NCBI GenBank assembly: GCA_902567945.1
Contig: CACFOC010000005.1
Coordinates: forward strand, 1 to 42,254
From: an uncultured Pelagibacteraceae bacterium
GTDB taxonomy: Bacteria > Pseudomonadota > Alphaproteobacteria > Pelagibacterales > Pelagibacteraceae
DNA length: 42,254 nt
Reading direction: 5' to 3'
The notes beneath the pieces are model-generated. The model searched no databases. It saw only the letters and a list, made by a program, of their open reading frames with translations, and was not told the DNA's origin. Below are positions 1 to 9,474 of the stretch, piece after piece; the first letter of the stretch is position 1; each line of letters opens with the position of its first letter. The translations under genes were made by a program, and so were the position numbers.

Positions 1-2074
1 TTTTCTTATTTTTTTTTGTCTTTTTAGTTTCTTCATCAGGTTCTTCAGGAATTTTTTCATATTGAATATATGGACCAAATCTTCCCACTTTTAGGTACAT
101 ATCATTACCATTTTCGTGGTTTCCAATTAATTTTGGTTCCGCTAATTGTGACTGTTGTGCAGCCTTTGCTTTTGATAAAGGTCTGGTAAATTTACACTCA
201 GGGTAATTGGAACAACCAATAAAAGCACCACCGCGGAAACTATTTTTTAGACTTAATTGACCATTAGCGCAAAGCTTGCATTTTCGATCAATATTACCAT
301 CATTATCTCTCTCAAATATTAAGGTACCAAGACTATCATTCAATAAATCTAAAACTTCCCTCGTTCTTTTTTCCTTAACTTCAGTAATATTTTGGTTAAA
401 GTCTTTCCAAAACATCTCTAAAACTTTAATCCATCCTTCTTTTCCTGAAGTGATTTCGTCTAATTGATTTTCTAATCCAGCAGTAAAATTATAGTCTACA
501 TACTTAGAAAATAGTTTTTCTAAAAAAGCCGTTATTAATTTTCCCCTATCTGTTGGATGGAATCTTTTATTTAAAATTTCAACATAACCTCTAGTAGATA
601 TTACAGAAATTATACTAGCGTACGTAGAAGGTCTTCCAATACCTAATTCTTCAAGTTTTTTTACTAAACTTGCTTCCGAATATCTAGGCGGAGGCTGTGT
701 AAAATGTTGTTCATCTATAAGACTTTCAATATTTACAGGACCATTTGACATTTTAGGTAAAATGCTTTCACCGTCTTCTTTTTTAGGATCTTTATAAACC
801 TTTAAATAACCATCAAATTTAATTACCGATCCAGTAGTTTTTAAAATAGTTTCTTTGTTATCAGATGTAATTGTAATTGTGTTTCTATCAAATTGAGCTG
901 ATTGCATTTGAGAGGATAAAGCTCTGCTCCAAATTAGATCATACACTTTATATTGTTCGGGACTTAAATATTTTTTAACTTTTTCAGGAGAATTATCAAT
1001 ATCTGTAGGTCGTATTGCTTCGTGAGCTTCCTGGGCATTCTTTGCTTTTTTACCAGAATAATTTAGAGGGTTCTTAGGAAGATATTCATTACCATATTCA
1101 TTTTTAATAAAATTTCTAAAATTAGACACAGCTTCTTCTGATATGTTTGTACCATCAGTTCTCATATAAGTGATTAAACCAACAGTTTCTCCATCAATTT
1201 CTATTCCTTGATAAAGTTTTTGAGCAATTTGCATTGTTCTTGAAGCACCTAAACCCAATCTTCCCGAGGAAACTTGTTGAAGTGTTGATGTAGTGAAAGG
1301 ACCTGATGGGTTTCTACTTACAATTTTTGAAGATATATCAGATATATTAAATTTAATTTTTTTAATTTTTTCTGTGGCAATGTTAATTTCCTCTTTGTTT
1401 TTAAAAGAAAATTTTTCAACCTTGTTACCTTCAAGCTGTGAAAGATTAGACGTAATAATATTATTGCTTTTGTCTGTGAAATTTACTTTTAAAGTCCAAA
1501 ACTCTTTAGGATTAAATAATTCAATCTCATGTTCTCTTTCAGTAATTAATTTCAACGCAACAGATTGGACTCGTCCAGCAGATTTAGATCCTGGTAGCTT
1601 AGTCCACAAAATAGGAGAAATATTGAAACCAACTAAATAGTCTAATGCTCTTCTAGCCATGTACGCGTCCACTAAGAGTGGTTCAATATCTCTAGGATTT
1701 TCTATACCTTTCATTACAGCTTTTTTTGTAATTTCATTAAAAACAACTCTTTCTATCTTCTTATCTTTTAATAATTTTTTTTGATCCAAAACTTCTTTAA
1801 CATGCCAAGCTATAGCCTCACCTTCACGATCTGGGTCAGTAGCTAAAATTATTTTACTTGAGTCTGCAGCAGTATCAGTAATTTCTTTTAAGTATTTTTT
1901 TGAAAATGAATCTATCTCCCAAAGCATTTGAAAATTATTATTTGGGTCGACAGAACCATTCTTCGAAGGGAGGTCACGTATATGTCCATAGCTTGCTAAG
2001 ACTTTATAGTCTTTACCAAGATACTTGTTAATCGTTTTTGCTTTAGCAGGACTTTCTACAACCACTAGGTTCAT
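1..2074 (-). CDS. topA: DNA topoisomerase I, 3' end cut by window edge
   Basis: Type IA topoisomerase that relaxes negatively supercoiled DNA in the nucleoid. The visible 691 codons run open from an ATG at 2074 to the left edge. The TOPRIM domain is at the N-terminus: the VVESPAKAKT motif is near residues 4-13, and DPDREGEAIAWH follows. The catalytic tyrosine is Y303, in GLITYMRTDG. A four-cysteine zinc ribbon (CKLC...CSNYPEC) lies near residue 600, and a lysine-rich tail begins before the edge. E. coli TopA is 865 aa; this one looks shorter, but its end is not seen. The gene is the last one of the pyrB-pyrC-plsY-topA run on this strand. AAGGA lies about 8 nt before the ATG and serves as ribosome binding site. 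The 86-base gap to plsY suggests its own promoter. Confidence 0.97.
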   Translation of the reverse strand, partial: MNLVVVESPAKAKTINKYLGKDYKVLASYGHIRDLPSKNGSVDPNNNFQMLWEIDSFSKKYLKEITDTAADSSKIILATDPDREGEAIAWHVKEVLDQKKLLKDKKIERVVFNEITKKAVMKGIENPRDIEPLLVDAYMARRALDYLVGFNISPILWTKLPGSKSAGRVQSVALKLITEREHEIELFNPKEFWTLKVNFTDKSNNIITSNLSQLEGNKVEKFSFKNKEEINIATEKIKKIKFNISDISSKIVSRNPSGPFTTSTLQQVSSGRLGLGASRTMQIAQKLYQGIEIDGETVGLITYMRTDGTNISEEAVSNFRNFIKNEYGNEYLPKNPLNYSGKKAKNAQEAHEAIRPTDIDNSPEKVKKYLSPEQYKVYDLIWSRALSSQMQSAQFDRNTITITSDNKETILKTTGSVIKFDGYLKVYKDPKKEDGESILPKMSNGPVNIESLIDEQHFTQPPPRYSEASLVKKLEELGIGRPSTYASIISVISTRGYVEILNKRFHPTDRGKLITAFLEKLFSKYVDYNFTAGLENQLDEITSGKEGWIKVLEMFWKDFNQNITEVKEKRTREVLDLLNDSLGTLIFERDNDGNIDRKCKLCANGQLSLKNSFRGGAFIGCSNYPECKFTRPLSKAKAAQQSQLAEPKLIGNHENGNDMYLKVGRFGPYIQYEKIPEEPDEETKKTKKNKK

Positions 2075-2097
2075 TTATGTTTCCTTAGAAACTTTAG

Positions 2098-2122
2098 TGT
2101 CAAATAAATTTTGATTTGTCAA
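2098..2122 (-). promoter_or_regulatory. Candidate topA promoter region with two TTGACA boxes
   Basis: Read on the minus strand, two perfect TTGACA hexamers (at 2117-2122 and 2098-2103) lie 19 bases apart just before topA. Each matches a sigma-70 -35 box. The -10 partners are weak: CACTAA follows the first at 17 nt, and CATAAA follows the second at about 18 nt. The second would give an almost leaderless mRNA. The pair could instead be a direct-repeat operator. This is prediction only. Confidence 0.3.
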
Positions 2123-2160
2123 TTTAAGCTTTTAGAAATATTAAAAAAATGGCTGTTTAC

Positions 2161-2793
2161 TTAGATTTTTATTTTTTGCTCAGTTTTATTTTTGAGGTTA
2201 GAAATATTTTGACGGTGAGTAAAAATAATTAAAATAAAAAAAACAAACAAAAGAAAAGACATTTCAATAGAAATATTTATGTTTTTTGATTGTTCAGCAG
2301 GTACCAAGGAAAAGATTGATATTACTGTCTCTCGAAATAAAGTAACAACAAAAACTGTCAGCGATGAGAACATCGAAGATAGAGAAGAATATTTAAATAT
2401 TAAAGAAACCGTCACCCATGTAAAAATAAATAGCAAACCTAGTTGAATTGATAATGCTAATAAAACACCTAGATAAGTTGCTACTCCTTTTCCTCCTTTA
2501 AATTTTATCCAAATAGGAAACACATGACCAAGAAAAGTCAAAAGAGAAGATAATAAAATAAATTCTGGAAAATATTTTATACTTATAATAACAGGAAAGT
2601 AACCTTTTGAGACATCAAATAAAAGTGTCAATACAGCTAAGGTTTTATTTCCGGTTCTAAGAACATTTGTAGCTCCAATATTACCAGAGCCAACTTTTCT
2701 TATATCAATTTTGCTAAAAATCTTTGTAAGAAGAAGGCCGAAAGGTATTGATCCACATATGTACGAAAAAAAGATAACAAAATAAATGTCCAT
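2161..2793 (-). CDS. plsY: Acyl-phosphate:glycerol-3-phosphate acyltransferase PlsY
   Basis: Integral inner-membrane enzyme that moves the acyl group from acyl-phosphate (made by PlsX) to glycerol-3-phosphate, the first step of phospholipid synthesis. It is 210 aa, a usual length. It shows the PlsY signatures [15 protein letters not shown] near residue 36 and GGKGVAT near residue 100, with five or so hydrophobic segments. It begins 6 nt after the pyrC-like stop, so it is probably in the same operon. Its partner plsX is in this window at 38425. In many alphaproteobacteria dprA follows plsY; here topA follows directly. Confidence 0.95.
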   Translation of the reverse strand: MDIYFVIFFSYICGSIPFGLLLTKIFSKIDIRKVGSGNIGATNVLRTGNKTLAVLTLLFDVSKGYFPVIISIKYFPEFILLSSLLTFLGHVFPIWIKFKGGKGVATYLGVLLALSIQLGLLFIFTWVTVSLIFKYSSLSSMFSSLTVFVVTLFRETVISIFSLVPAEQSKNINISIEMSFLLFVFFILIIFTHRQNISNLKNKTEQKIKI

Positions 2794-2799
2794 TGTTAA

Positions 2800-4092
2800 T
2801 TAAATGCCTTCGTAAGCAAGCTCACCTTTTACAAAAGTTTTTAATACCTGTCCCTGCAGCTTTCTATTTTCGATAGGAGTATTTTTAGATTTTGATTTAA
2901 GTTTATCTTTATCAACTGTCCATTTTTTATCTAAATCAACAATACATAAATCAGCATCACTTCCTTTATCAAGGTTTCCTTTATTCACACCAAGGATTTT
3001 TGCAGGGTTAGAAGTAATAGAGGAAATTAATCTTTTAAGCTTAATAGATTTATTATGGAACAGCTCAAGTGCTAACGGTAATAAAGTTTCTACACCAGAA
3101 GCTCCTGTTGCTGCTTGTGCAAATGTCAATCTTTTAGATTCTTCATCTTGTGGTTTGTGATCTGATACTATCACATCAATAATTCCATCGTTTACAGCTT
3201 GAACAAGAGCTTTTCTATCATTTTCAGTTCTTAAAGGAGGTGATAATTTTAAAAAAGTTCTAAAATCTCCAATATCATTTTCATTTAGTGACAAATTATT
3301 AATAGAGACACCAGTTGTAAAAACTTTTCCTTCTTTTTTAGCTCTTCTTATTACAGAGATTGTTTTTTCTGAAGATACTTGTGATATATGGTATCTGCAG
3401 AAATACTCTTCTAAGAAAGCTAAGTCTCTTTCAACAATAATTTTTTCTGCTAAAAATGGAATTCCTTGTAAACCAAGTCTTGTTGATATTTCACCTTCAT
3501 TAATTAATCCATTTTTAGATAGTATATTATCCTCGGCGTGTTGCATTATTAAAGCTTCAGATTGACTAGCTAAATTCATTATCCGTGCCATAACTTGAGG
3601 GTCTTGAACTGTTTTAATTCCGTCAGTAAAACCAATTATTCCTTTTCTTTTAAGAAGTCCAAATTCAGTCATTTGTTTGCCTTCAGTATTTTTAGTTAAT
3701 GTTGCAGCAGGAAATATATTTATTCTAGATTTATCTCTTCCTCTACGTTTTAAAAAGTCTACCATTGACACATTGTCAATCACGGGAGAAGTATTTGGCA
3801 TAGATACTACTGAAGTAACACCACCAGATAAAGCGGCATTACTTAGTGTTCTAAAATTTTCTTTATATTCGTAGCCTGGTTCGCCAACAAAAACTCTCAT
3901 ATCAACCAAACCAGGAATTAATAGTTGTTTTTTAAGATCAATTTTACTTGCGCCAGCAGGCAAATTACCATTAGAAACTTTTTTACCTACCGCCTTAATT
4001 AAACCTTTGGAGTCAATAATTAAACCACCCATTTCATCTAAATCGTTCTTAGGATCAATTATTCTTGCGTTAATTAAATATTTATCTCTCAT
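2800..4092 (-). CDS. pyrC: Dihydroorotase-like protein (probably non-catalytic PyrC partner of PyrB)
   Basis: Amidohydrolase-fold protein of the class I dihydroorotase family, 430 aa, translated from an ATG that overlaps the pyrB stop by one base (TAATG). The fold signatures remain: PGLVDMRVFVGEPG near residue 60, FTDG near 155, QHAED near 184, VSDHKPQDE near 310. Key metal ligands are changed. The HxH of the first strand is R-V-F, the usual HIST histidine is Q in YHISQVSS, and the HH pair before LLL is NN. The same VFVGEPG form occurs in other alphaproteobacterial pyrBC operons, so this is a lineage trait and not random decay. I infer a structural or regulatory role with aspartate carbamoyltransferase; an active dihydroorotase would then be encoded elsewhere. 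Confidence 0.88.
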   Translation of the reverse strand: MRDKYLINARIIDPKNDLDEMGGLIIDSKGLIKAVGKKVSNGNLPAGASKIDLKKQLLIPGLVDMRVFVGEPGYEYKENFRTLSNAALSGGVTSVVSMPNTSPVIDNVSMVDFLKRRGRDKSRINIFPAATLTKNTEGKQMTEFGLLKRKGIIGFTDGIKTVQDPQVMARIMNLASQSEALIMQHAEDNILSKNGLINEGEISTRLGLQGIPFLAEKIIVERDLAFLEEYFCRYHISQVSSEKTISVIRRAKKEGKVFTTGVSINNLSLNENDIGDFRTFLKLSPPLRTENDRKALVQAVNDGIIDVIVSDHKPQDEESKRLTFAQAATGASGVETLLPLALELFHNKSIKLKRLISSITSNPAKILGVNKGNLDKGSDADLCIVDLDKKWTVDKDKLKSKSKNTPIENRKLQGQVLKTFVKGELAYEGI

Positions 4093-5042
4093 TATGTCTT
4101 TTTACAAAAAATCTTTAAACAAGCCATTCTTACAGCAACCCCTAGTTCAACTTGTTCTCTTATTACACTTCTATTAATATCGTCAGCTAAGTTGGTATCT
4201 ATTTCAACACCTCTATTCATTGGACCTGGATGCATTATTAAAGCATCTTTTTTAGCCATTTTTAATTTGTCAGGAGTGAGACCAAAATACTCATAATATT
4301 CCCTAGCTGATGGTAAAAAAGAGCCTTGCATTCTTTCATTTTGAAGTCTTAACATCATAACAATATCACATTTGTCTAAACCTTTTTTCATATCGGTATA
4401 AGCCTTTACACCAAGACGTTCGATTGAGTGTGGTAGTAAAGTTTTTGGCGCCACAACATTAACTTCTGCACCTAATAAATTCATTAAATAAATATTTGAT
4501 CTCGCAACTCTAGAATGAAGAATGTCTCCACAGATAGCTATTTTTAGTCCTTCAACTTTTCCTTTTCTATTAATTATAGTTAGAGCATCAAGTAAAGCTT
4601 GGGTAGGATGTTCACGTCTTCCATCACCCGCATTTATTACTGAACAATTCACTTTTTGAGACAAAAGATTTGGAGCACCTGAGTCTTGATGTCTTATTAC
4701 TATTATATCTGGATGCATTGCATTTAAAGTCATAGCTGTATCAATTAAAGTTTCTCCTTTTTTAATAGCGGAATTAACAATATTCATTGACATCACATCG
4801 GCGCCAAGTCTTTTTCCTGCAAGTTCAAATGAACTTTGTGTTCTTGTTGAAGGTTCAAAAAATAGATTAATTTGTGTCTTTCCTCTTAATATATCCATTT
4901 TTTTGGATGAACTTTTATTAAGAGTAATAAATGTTTTAGCCTGTTTAAGGATATCGTTTATTTGAGAAAAAGATAGATTTTGAATACCTAGTAGGTGATT
5001 TTGTTCAATTTTAATAGCTTTAAGTTTTTTAATTATAGCCAT
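4092..5042 (-). CDS. pyrB: Aspartate carbamoyltransferase catalytic chain
   Basis: Condenses carbamoyl phosphate and aspartate to carbamoyl-aspartate, the committed step of pyrimidine synthesis, in the cytoplasm. The carbamoyl-phosphate loop [13 protein letters not shown] lies near residue 60. The [10 protein letters not shown] motif and [10 protein letters not shown] are also present. Length is 316 aa from the ATG at 5042. An in-frame TTG three codons upstream (5051) is possible but less likely. It is translationally coupled to the dihydroorotase-like gene through TAATG. No regulatory chain (pyrI) is nearby, which fits a class in which PyrB pairs with a dihydroorotase-like subunit. Confidence 0.96.
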   Translation of the reverse strand: MAIIKKLKAIKIEQNHLLGIQNLSFSQINDILKQAKTFITLNKSSSKKMDILRGKTQINLFFEPSTRTQSSFELAGKRLGADVMSMNIVNSAIKKGETLIDTAMTLNAMHPDIIVIRHQDSGAPNLLSQKVNCSVINAGDGRREHPTQALLDALTIINRKGKVEGLKIAICGDILHSRVARSNIYLMNLLGAEVNVVAPKTLLPHSIERLGVKAYTDMKKGLDKCDIVMMLRLQNERMQGSFLPSAREYYEYFGLTPDKLKMAKKDALIMHPGPMNRGVEIDTNLADDINRSVIREQVELGVAVRMACLKIFCKKT

Positions 5043-5090
5043 TAAAATCAACTCTATAGTCCTTTATGGGGGTCTATGCAAGTATTTTAA

Positions 5091-5561
5091 TTATTTAGTA
5101 AGATAATCAATAGCTCCTTGAAGTATATAAGCAGCAGCATTTTTATCTAATTTATCTTCTCTATTTGAGATATTTGTACCTAAATCCTTAGTAATTTTGA
5201 AGCTCGCTTCAGATGAAAGTCTTTCATCCCACATAACGATAGGAATAGTAATATTTTTTGATAAGTTTCTTGCTAAATCCAAGGCTGACTGGGAGGCTCC
5301 ACCCAATGTTCCATCCATATTTATAGGGTTTCCTACAACGATGCCTTTTATATTATTTTCATTAATTATTAGATCAATTTCCTTCAATAGAAATGCAAAC
5401 TTGCTTTTTCGTACAATTTTAAGAGGTGTAGCAACTTTTTTATTCTCATCACATATTGCAAATCCTATATTTTTGCTACCTGGGTCAATTCCCAACAATC
5501 TGGAATTGTTTCCAATAGTTTTTTTAAACTCATCGATACCGAATATATTGTATGTTTTCAT
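5091..5561 (-). CDS. ruvX: Putative pre-16S rRNA nuclease / Holliday junction resolvase-like YqgF
   Basis: RNase H-like fold protein of the YqgF/RuvX family, implicated in 16S rRNA 5' end processing. It is 156 aa. The first acidic strand is LLGIDPGSKNIGFAICDE near residue 22, followed by VVGNPINMDGTLG and the DERLSSE motif near residue 112. The last conserved aspartate is in DKNAAAYILQ. The roughly 20-residue extension before LLGID is common in alphaproteobacterial versions, which supports the ATG at 5561. It stands upstream of pyrB in the same direction with a 48-base gap and is divergent from gatC. Confidence 0.93.
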   Translation of the reverse strand: MKTYNIFGIDEFKKTIGNNSRLLGIDPGSKNIGFAICDENKKVATPLKIVRKSKFAFLLKEIDLIINENNIKGIVVGNPINMDGTLGGASQSALDLARNLSKNITIPIVMWDERLSSEASFKITKDLGTNISNREDKLDKNAAAYILQGAIDYLTK

Positions 5562-5602
5562 CTTAAATGCTATTTTCCTTACTTATTTGCCAATAATCTC
5601 AA

Positions 5603-5890
5603 ATGTCAATAGATAAAGATACAGTAAAACACATATCAAAATTAGCAAGAATTTCATTAGATGAAAATAAGGTGGAAAGTTTATCTAAAGATCTAACATC
5701 AATAATGAAATTTATTGAGAGTTTAAACGAACTCAATACAGACAAAACAACTCCCTTAACATCTATTATAAATGCTTCACTTAAATCTAGAAAAGATGAA
5801 GTAAAAGATGGAAAAATAAGGAATCAGATACTGAAAAATTCTCCAGAAAAAAATGATGAATTTTTTGTCGTCCCAAAGGTAATTGAATAA
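5603..5890 (+). CDS. gatC: Asp-tRNA(Asn)/Glu-tRNA(Gln) amidotransferase subunit C
   Basis: Small stabilising subunit of the GatCAB complex, which amidates mischarged Glu-tRNA(Gln) and Asp-tRNA(Asn). It is 95 aa and shows the family pattern: [16 protein letters not shown] at the N-terminus, an amphipathic helix ending in [12 protein letters not shown], and the TPLTS motif. The gatA ATG follows the stop after a single base. Its start is only 41 bases from the divergent ruvX start, so both promoters must sit in, or overlap, that short gap. No strong Shine-Dalgarno sequence is visible. Confidence 0.95.
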   Translation: MSIDKDTVKHISKLARISLDENKVESLSKDLTSIMKFIESLNELNTDKTTPLTSIINASLKSRKDEVKDGKIRNQILKNSPEKNDEFFVVPKVIE

Positions 5891-5891
5891 A

Positions 5892-7346
5892 ATGTCTAAA
5901 ATTTCAGAATTATCACTTACAAAAATAGTTAATGGAATTAAAAAGAAGGATTTTTCATCTGAGGAAGTTACAAAATCATTTATCGATAGTTCCAAAAAGT
6001 CTAAAAAATTAAACACATATATAACCGAATGTTTTGATGAAGCATTAAAATTTTCAAAAAATTTTGATAAGAAAAAAGATTACAAAGGTTTGTTGTCAGG
6101 CGTTCCAATTGCAGTCAAAGATTTATTTTGTACAAAAAATGTTAAGACGACTGCTGGAAGCAAAATATTACATAATTTTATTCCAACATACGAATCAACA
6201 GTTACTAATAATCTTTGGTCGCAAGGTGCTTTTTTATTGGGGAAATTAAATTGCGATGAATTTGCTATGGGATCTTCTAACGAAACAAGTTTTTTTGGAA
6301 ATGTGAAAAATCCTTATGGCGAAAAATTAGTTCCAGGTGGATCATCAGGTGGTTCAGCGTCTGCTTTAGCGGCAGGCCTTACTCCAGCAACTATTGGAAC
6401 TGATACTGGTGGCTCTATCAGACAACCAGCTTCTTTTACTGGAACAGTTGGATTAAAACCTACATACGGAAGGTGTTCAAGATGGGGAATAGTTGCTTTC
6501 GCGTCATCATTAGATCAAGCGGGACCTATGACTAACAATGTAGAAGATAGTGCTTTGCTATTACAAGCTATGTCAGGCTACGATTCAAAAGACTCTACAT
6601 CTGTTGATAAAAAAGTTGAGAACTATTCTTCAAACTTAACTGAAAAAATAAAAGGTTTAAAAATCGGTATCCCTAAAGAGTATAGAGTAGATAAAATGCC
6701 AACTGAAATTGATGATCTTTGGAAAAAAGGCATAGAATATTTAAAAGATGCCGGAGCAATAATAAAAAATATTTCACTTGAACATACAATGTATGCATTA
6801 CCAGCTTATTATATAGTAGCACCAGCAGAGGCATCTTCAAATTTAGCAAGATATGATGGAGTTAAGTACGGCCACAGAGCTAGAGGAAAAAATTTAATCG
6901 AAATGTACGAGAATACTAGGTCAGAAGGTTTTGGTAATGAGGTAAAAAGAAGAATTTTAATAGGCACATATGTATTATCTTCTGGTTATTACGATGCTTA
7001 TTACTTAAAAGCGCAAAAAGTTAGACAATTAATTAAAAATGATTTTGATAAGGCTTTTAAGGACGTAGATGCTATATTGACACCATCAACACCTAGCTCG
7101 GCGTTTAAAATAGGAGATAAATCTGATGATCCAGTTTCAATGTATTTAAATGATATTTTTACAGTACCAGTAAATTTATCAGGCTTACCAGCAATTTCTG
7201 TTCCAGCAGGTTACGATAAAAACAATTTACCATTGGGATTACAACTTATTGGAAAAGCATTTGATGAACAGACGATACTAAATTTGTCTTTGGCTATAGA
7301 AAAAAGAGCTAATTTTAAGAAAAATTATAAGGTTTGGTGGAGTTAA
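5892..7346 (+). CDS. gatA: Asp-tRNA(Asn)/Glu-tRNA(Gln) amidotransferase subunit A
   Basis: Glutamine amidase subunit that releases ammonia for tRNA-dependent amidation. It is 484 aa from the ATG at 5892; an in-frame TTG at 5883 overlaps gatC and is less likely. The amidase-signature triad is complete: K76 in VPIAVKD, cis-serine S151 in GGSSGGSA, and nucleophile S175 in [11 protein letters not shown]. The organism therefore probably makes Gln-tRNA and/or Asn-tRNA by the indirect route, as is usual in alphaproteobacteria. The stop overlaps the gatB start (TAATG). Confidence 0.97.
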   Translation: MSKISELSLTKIVNGIKKKDFSSEEVTKSFIDSSKKSKKLNTYITECFDEALKFSKNFDKKKDYKGLLSGVPIAVKDLFCTKNVKTTAGSKILHNFIPTYESTVTNNLWSQGAFLLGKLNCDEFAMGSSNETSFFGNVKNPYGEKLVPGGSSGGSASALAAGLTPATIGTDTGGSIRQPASFTGTVGLKPTYGRCSRWGIVAFASSLDQAGPMTNNVEDSALLLQAMSGYDSKDSTSVDKKVENYSSNLTEKIKGLKIGIPKEYRVDKMPTEIDDLWKKGIEYLKDAGAIIKNISLEHTMYALPAYYIVAPAEASSNLARYDGVKYGHRARGKNLIEMYENTRSEGFGNEVKRRILIGTYVLSSGYYDAYYLKAQKVRQLIKNDFDKAFKDVDAILTPSTPSSAFKIGDKSDDPVSMYLNDIFTVPVNLSGLPAISVPAGYDKNNLPLGLQLIGKAFDEQTILNLSLAIEKRANFKKNYKVWWS

Positions 7347-8812
7347 TGACAGAAAAAAAATTTGATTATTTTATAAGCGGTGAGAAAGCTAAGTGGGAAG
7401 TAATTATAGGTTTAGAAGTTCATGCTCAAGTTTTATCACAATCTAAGCTTTTTTCTTCATCTTCAACAAAATTTGGAAGCGAACCGAATACTCAGGTAAG
7501 TTTAGTTGATTCCGGATTTCCTGGTATGCTTCCAGTAATTAATCAATTTTGTGTAGAGCAAAGTATTAAAACTGGCTTGGGTTTAAAAGCAAAAATAAAT
7601 TTAAACTCTGTTTTTGATAGAAAAAATTATTTTTATGCGGATTTACCACAAGGTTATCAAATTTCACAATATAAGAATCCTATAGTAGGAGAGGGCGAGG
7701 TAATTCTTGATATGCCTTATGGTTCAAAAAAAATTAGAATTGAACGTTTACATTTAGAACAAGATGCAGGAAAAAGTATACATGATATGGATCCAGAAAA
7801 TTCTTTTGTAGATCTTAATCGATCGGGAGTAGCGTTAATGGAAATTGTTAGCAAACCAGATTTAAGATCACCCGAAGAAGTAAACATTTATATAAAGAAG
7901 CTAAGATCAATTATGCGTTATCTTGAAACCTGTGATGGAAATATGCAAGAAGGATCTCTAAGAGCAGATGTCAACGTATCAGTAAGAAAAGTTGGAGATA
8001 AGAAGTATGGCACTAGATGTGAAATTAAAAATGTAAATTCAATCAAATTTATGCAAGCGGCTATTGAATATGAAGCAAATAGACAGGTTCAACTATTAGA
8101 GGCTGGAAAAACTATTGATCAAGAAACAAGATTATTTGACACAAAGAAAAATTCCACTAGATCTATGCGTTCTAAAGAAGATGCCCATGACTATAGATAC
8201 TTTCCTGATCCAGATTTATTGCCTCTTAATCTTGACAAAAGTTTAATTGATAAATTAAAAAAAGAATTACCAGAATTGCCTGATCAAAAAAAAGAAAGAT
8301 TTATAAAGGAACATAATTTATCACCCTATGAAGCAAATATCTTAGTTTCTGAAAAAGAAATTTCAGATTATTACGAGGAAGTAATAAAAGAATGTGATAA
8401 AAAGCTGGCAATAAATTGGATTACGGTAGAATTATTCGCTGTTTTAAATAAAAAAAATCTTTCAATTACTCAATCACCTATAAGTGCCAAGAATCTATCT
8501 TCATTAATTAAAATGATAACTTCTGGAAAAATCTCAGGAAAGATTGCAAAGGATGTTTTTGAAAAAATGCAGACTGGGGACAAGGATCCAAAACAAATTG
8601 TTGAAAAAGAAGGTCTATTACAACAAAGCGATCCTAAAGAATTGGAAAAAATAATAGTCAGCGTGATATCAAAAAATCAAGATAAAGTAACACAATATAA
8701 ATCTGGCAAAGAAAAGCTTTTTGGTTATTTTGTTGGCGAAGTAATGAAAGCATCTAAGGGTAAAGCTAATCCACAATTAGTAAATGAGATTCTCAAAAAG
8801 AAACTCCACTAA
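7346..8812 (+). CDS. gatB: Asp-tRNA(Asn)/Glu-tRNA(Gln) amidotransferase subunit B
   Basis: tRNA-binding and ATP-dependent phosphorylation subunit of GatCAB, 488 aa from the ATG at 7346. The sequence GGTGGAG just upstream is a good ribosome binding site and decides for this ATG over the in-frame TTG at 7334. The N-terminal cradle domain has [33 protein letters not shown]-like text and [13 protein letters not shown]. The helical C-terminal YqeY-like tail ends in [13 protein letters not shown]. It is coupled to gatA by a one-base overlap. Confidence 0.97.
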   Translation: MTEKKFDYFISGEKAKWEVIIGLEVHAQVLSQSKLFSSSSTKFGSEPNTQVSLVDSGFPGMLPVINQFCVEQSIKTGLGLKAKINLNSVFDRKNYFYADLPQGYQISQYKNPIVGEGEVILDMPYGSKKIRIERLHLEQDAGKSIHDMDPENSFVDLNRSGVALMEIVSKPDLRSPEEVNIYIKKLRSIMRYLETCDGNMQEGSLRADVNVSVRKVGDKKYGTRCEIKNVNSIKFMQAAIEYEANRQVQLLEAGKTIDQETRLFDTKKNSTRSMRSKEDAHDYRYFPDPDLLPLNLDKSLIDKLKKELPELPDQKKERFIKEHNLSPYEANILVSEKEISDYYEEVIKECDKKLAINWITVELFAVLNKKNLSITQSPISAKNLSSLIKMITSGKISGKIAKDVFEKMQTGDKDPKQIVEKEGLLQQSDPKELEKIIVSVISKNQDKVTQYKSGKEKLFGYFVGEVMKASKGKANPQLVNEILKKKLH

Positions 8813-8817
8813 ATAAA

Positions 8818-9474
8818 ATGGGATCAAATCTTGCACTAACAAAAGAAATTGAAAATTATATTAGTAATCATTCTCTTGAATTAACTACAGTTCAAAAGGA
8901 AATAATTTCATACAATAACAGTTTAGGAGACATCAAAAGAATGCAAATTTCTATATCACAATGCCATTTTTTGCATTTAATTATTAAAATCGCGAATATC
9001 AAAAAAATTTTGGAGATTGGAACTTTCACAGGGTTAAGTGGTCTCACCATGTCTTTATCTTTGCCCAGTGATGGAGAATTGATTACATTAGATAAAAATA
9101 AAGAAAGAAATAAGATTGCATCCAGTTTTTTTAAAAAGGCAAAACAAGAAAATAAAATTAAGGGAATTATTGGCTTAGCCCTGGAAAGCATAAATGATTT
9201 AAAAGAAAAAGGAAAAAAATTTGATCTTGTCTTTATTGATGCAGATAAAGAAAATTATAAAAATTATTACAATCAATCATTAGATTTAATAGAAAAAAAC
9301 GGTTTGATTGTAGTTGATAATGTTTTATGGCGTGGTGAAGTTGTTGATGTGAAAAAAAAAGATAAGCTCACCTCAGTCATCAGAGAATTTAATACTTATG
9401 TAAATAGAGATAAAAGAACAGAAAATCTAATCATTCCTGTTGGTGATGGTCTTACAGTATGTAGAAAGTTGTAA
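8818..9474 (+). CDS. SAM-dependent O-methyltransferase (caffeoyl-CoA OMT-like family)
   Basis: Class I methyltransferase of the Methyltransf_3 family, 218 aa. The SAM-binding motif I is KILEIGTFTGLSGLTM near residues 63-78. The acidic ribose-binding residue is in ITLDKN, and the metal-site-like stretches DLVFIDADKENY and GLIVVDNVLWRGEV are both present. Bacterial members methylate catechols or tRNA uridine derivatives (TrmR-type); the sequence alone does not settle the substrate. It lies 5 nt after gatB and overlaps trhO by one base. Its neighbours are a tRNA amidotransferase and a tRNA hydroxylase. A TrmR-like role on 5-hydroxyuridine is therefore an attractive inference, not a demonstrated one. 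Confidence 0.85.
   Translation: MGSNLALTKEIENYISNHSLELTTVQKEIISYNNSLGDIKRMQISISQCHFLHLIIKIANIKKILEIGTFTGLSGLTMSLSLPSDGELITLDKNKERNKIASSFFKKAKQENKIKGIIGLALESINDLKEKGKKFDLVFIDADKENYKNYYNQSLDLIEKNGLIVVDNVLWRGEVVDVKKKDKLTSVIREFNTYVNRDKRTENLIIPVGDGLTVCRKL

Noticed and set aside
276-1640. Plus-strand open frames opposite topA (276-467, 1293-1640)
   Set aside because: Both are antisense to conserved topoisomerase domains and have no homology-like features.
5197-5616. 139-codon open frame on the plus strand opposite ruvX
   Set aside because: It is the reverse complement of a clearly recognisable YqgF gene, shows no family features, and would run into gatC.
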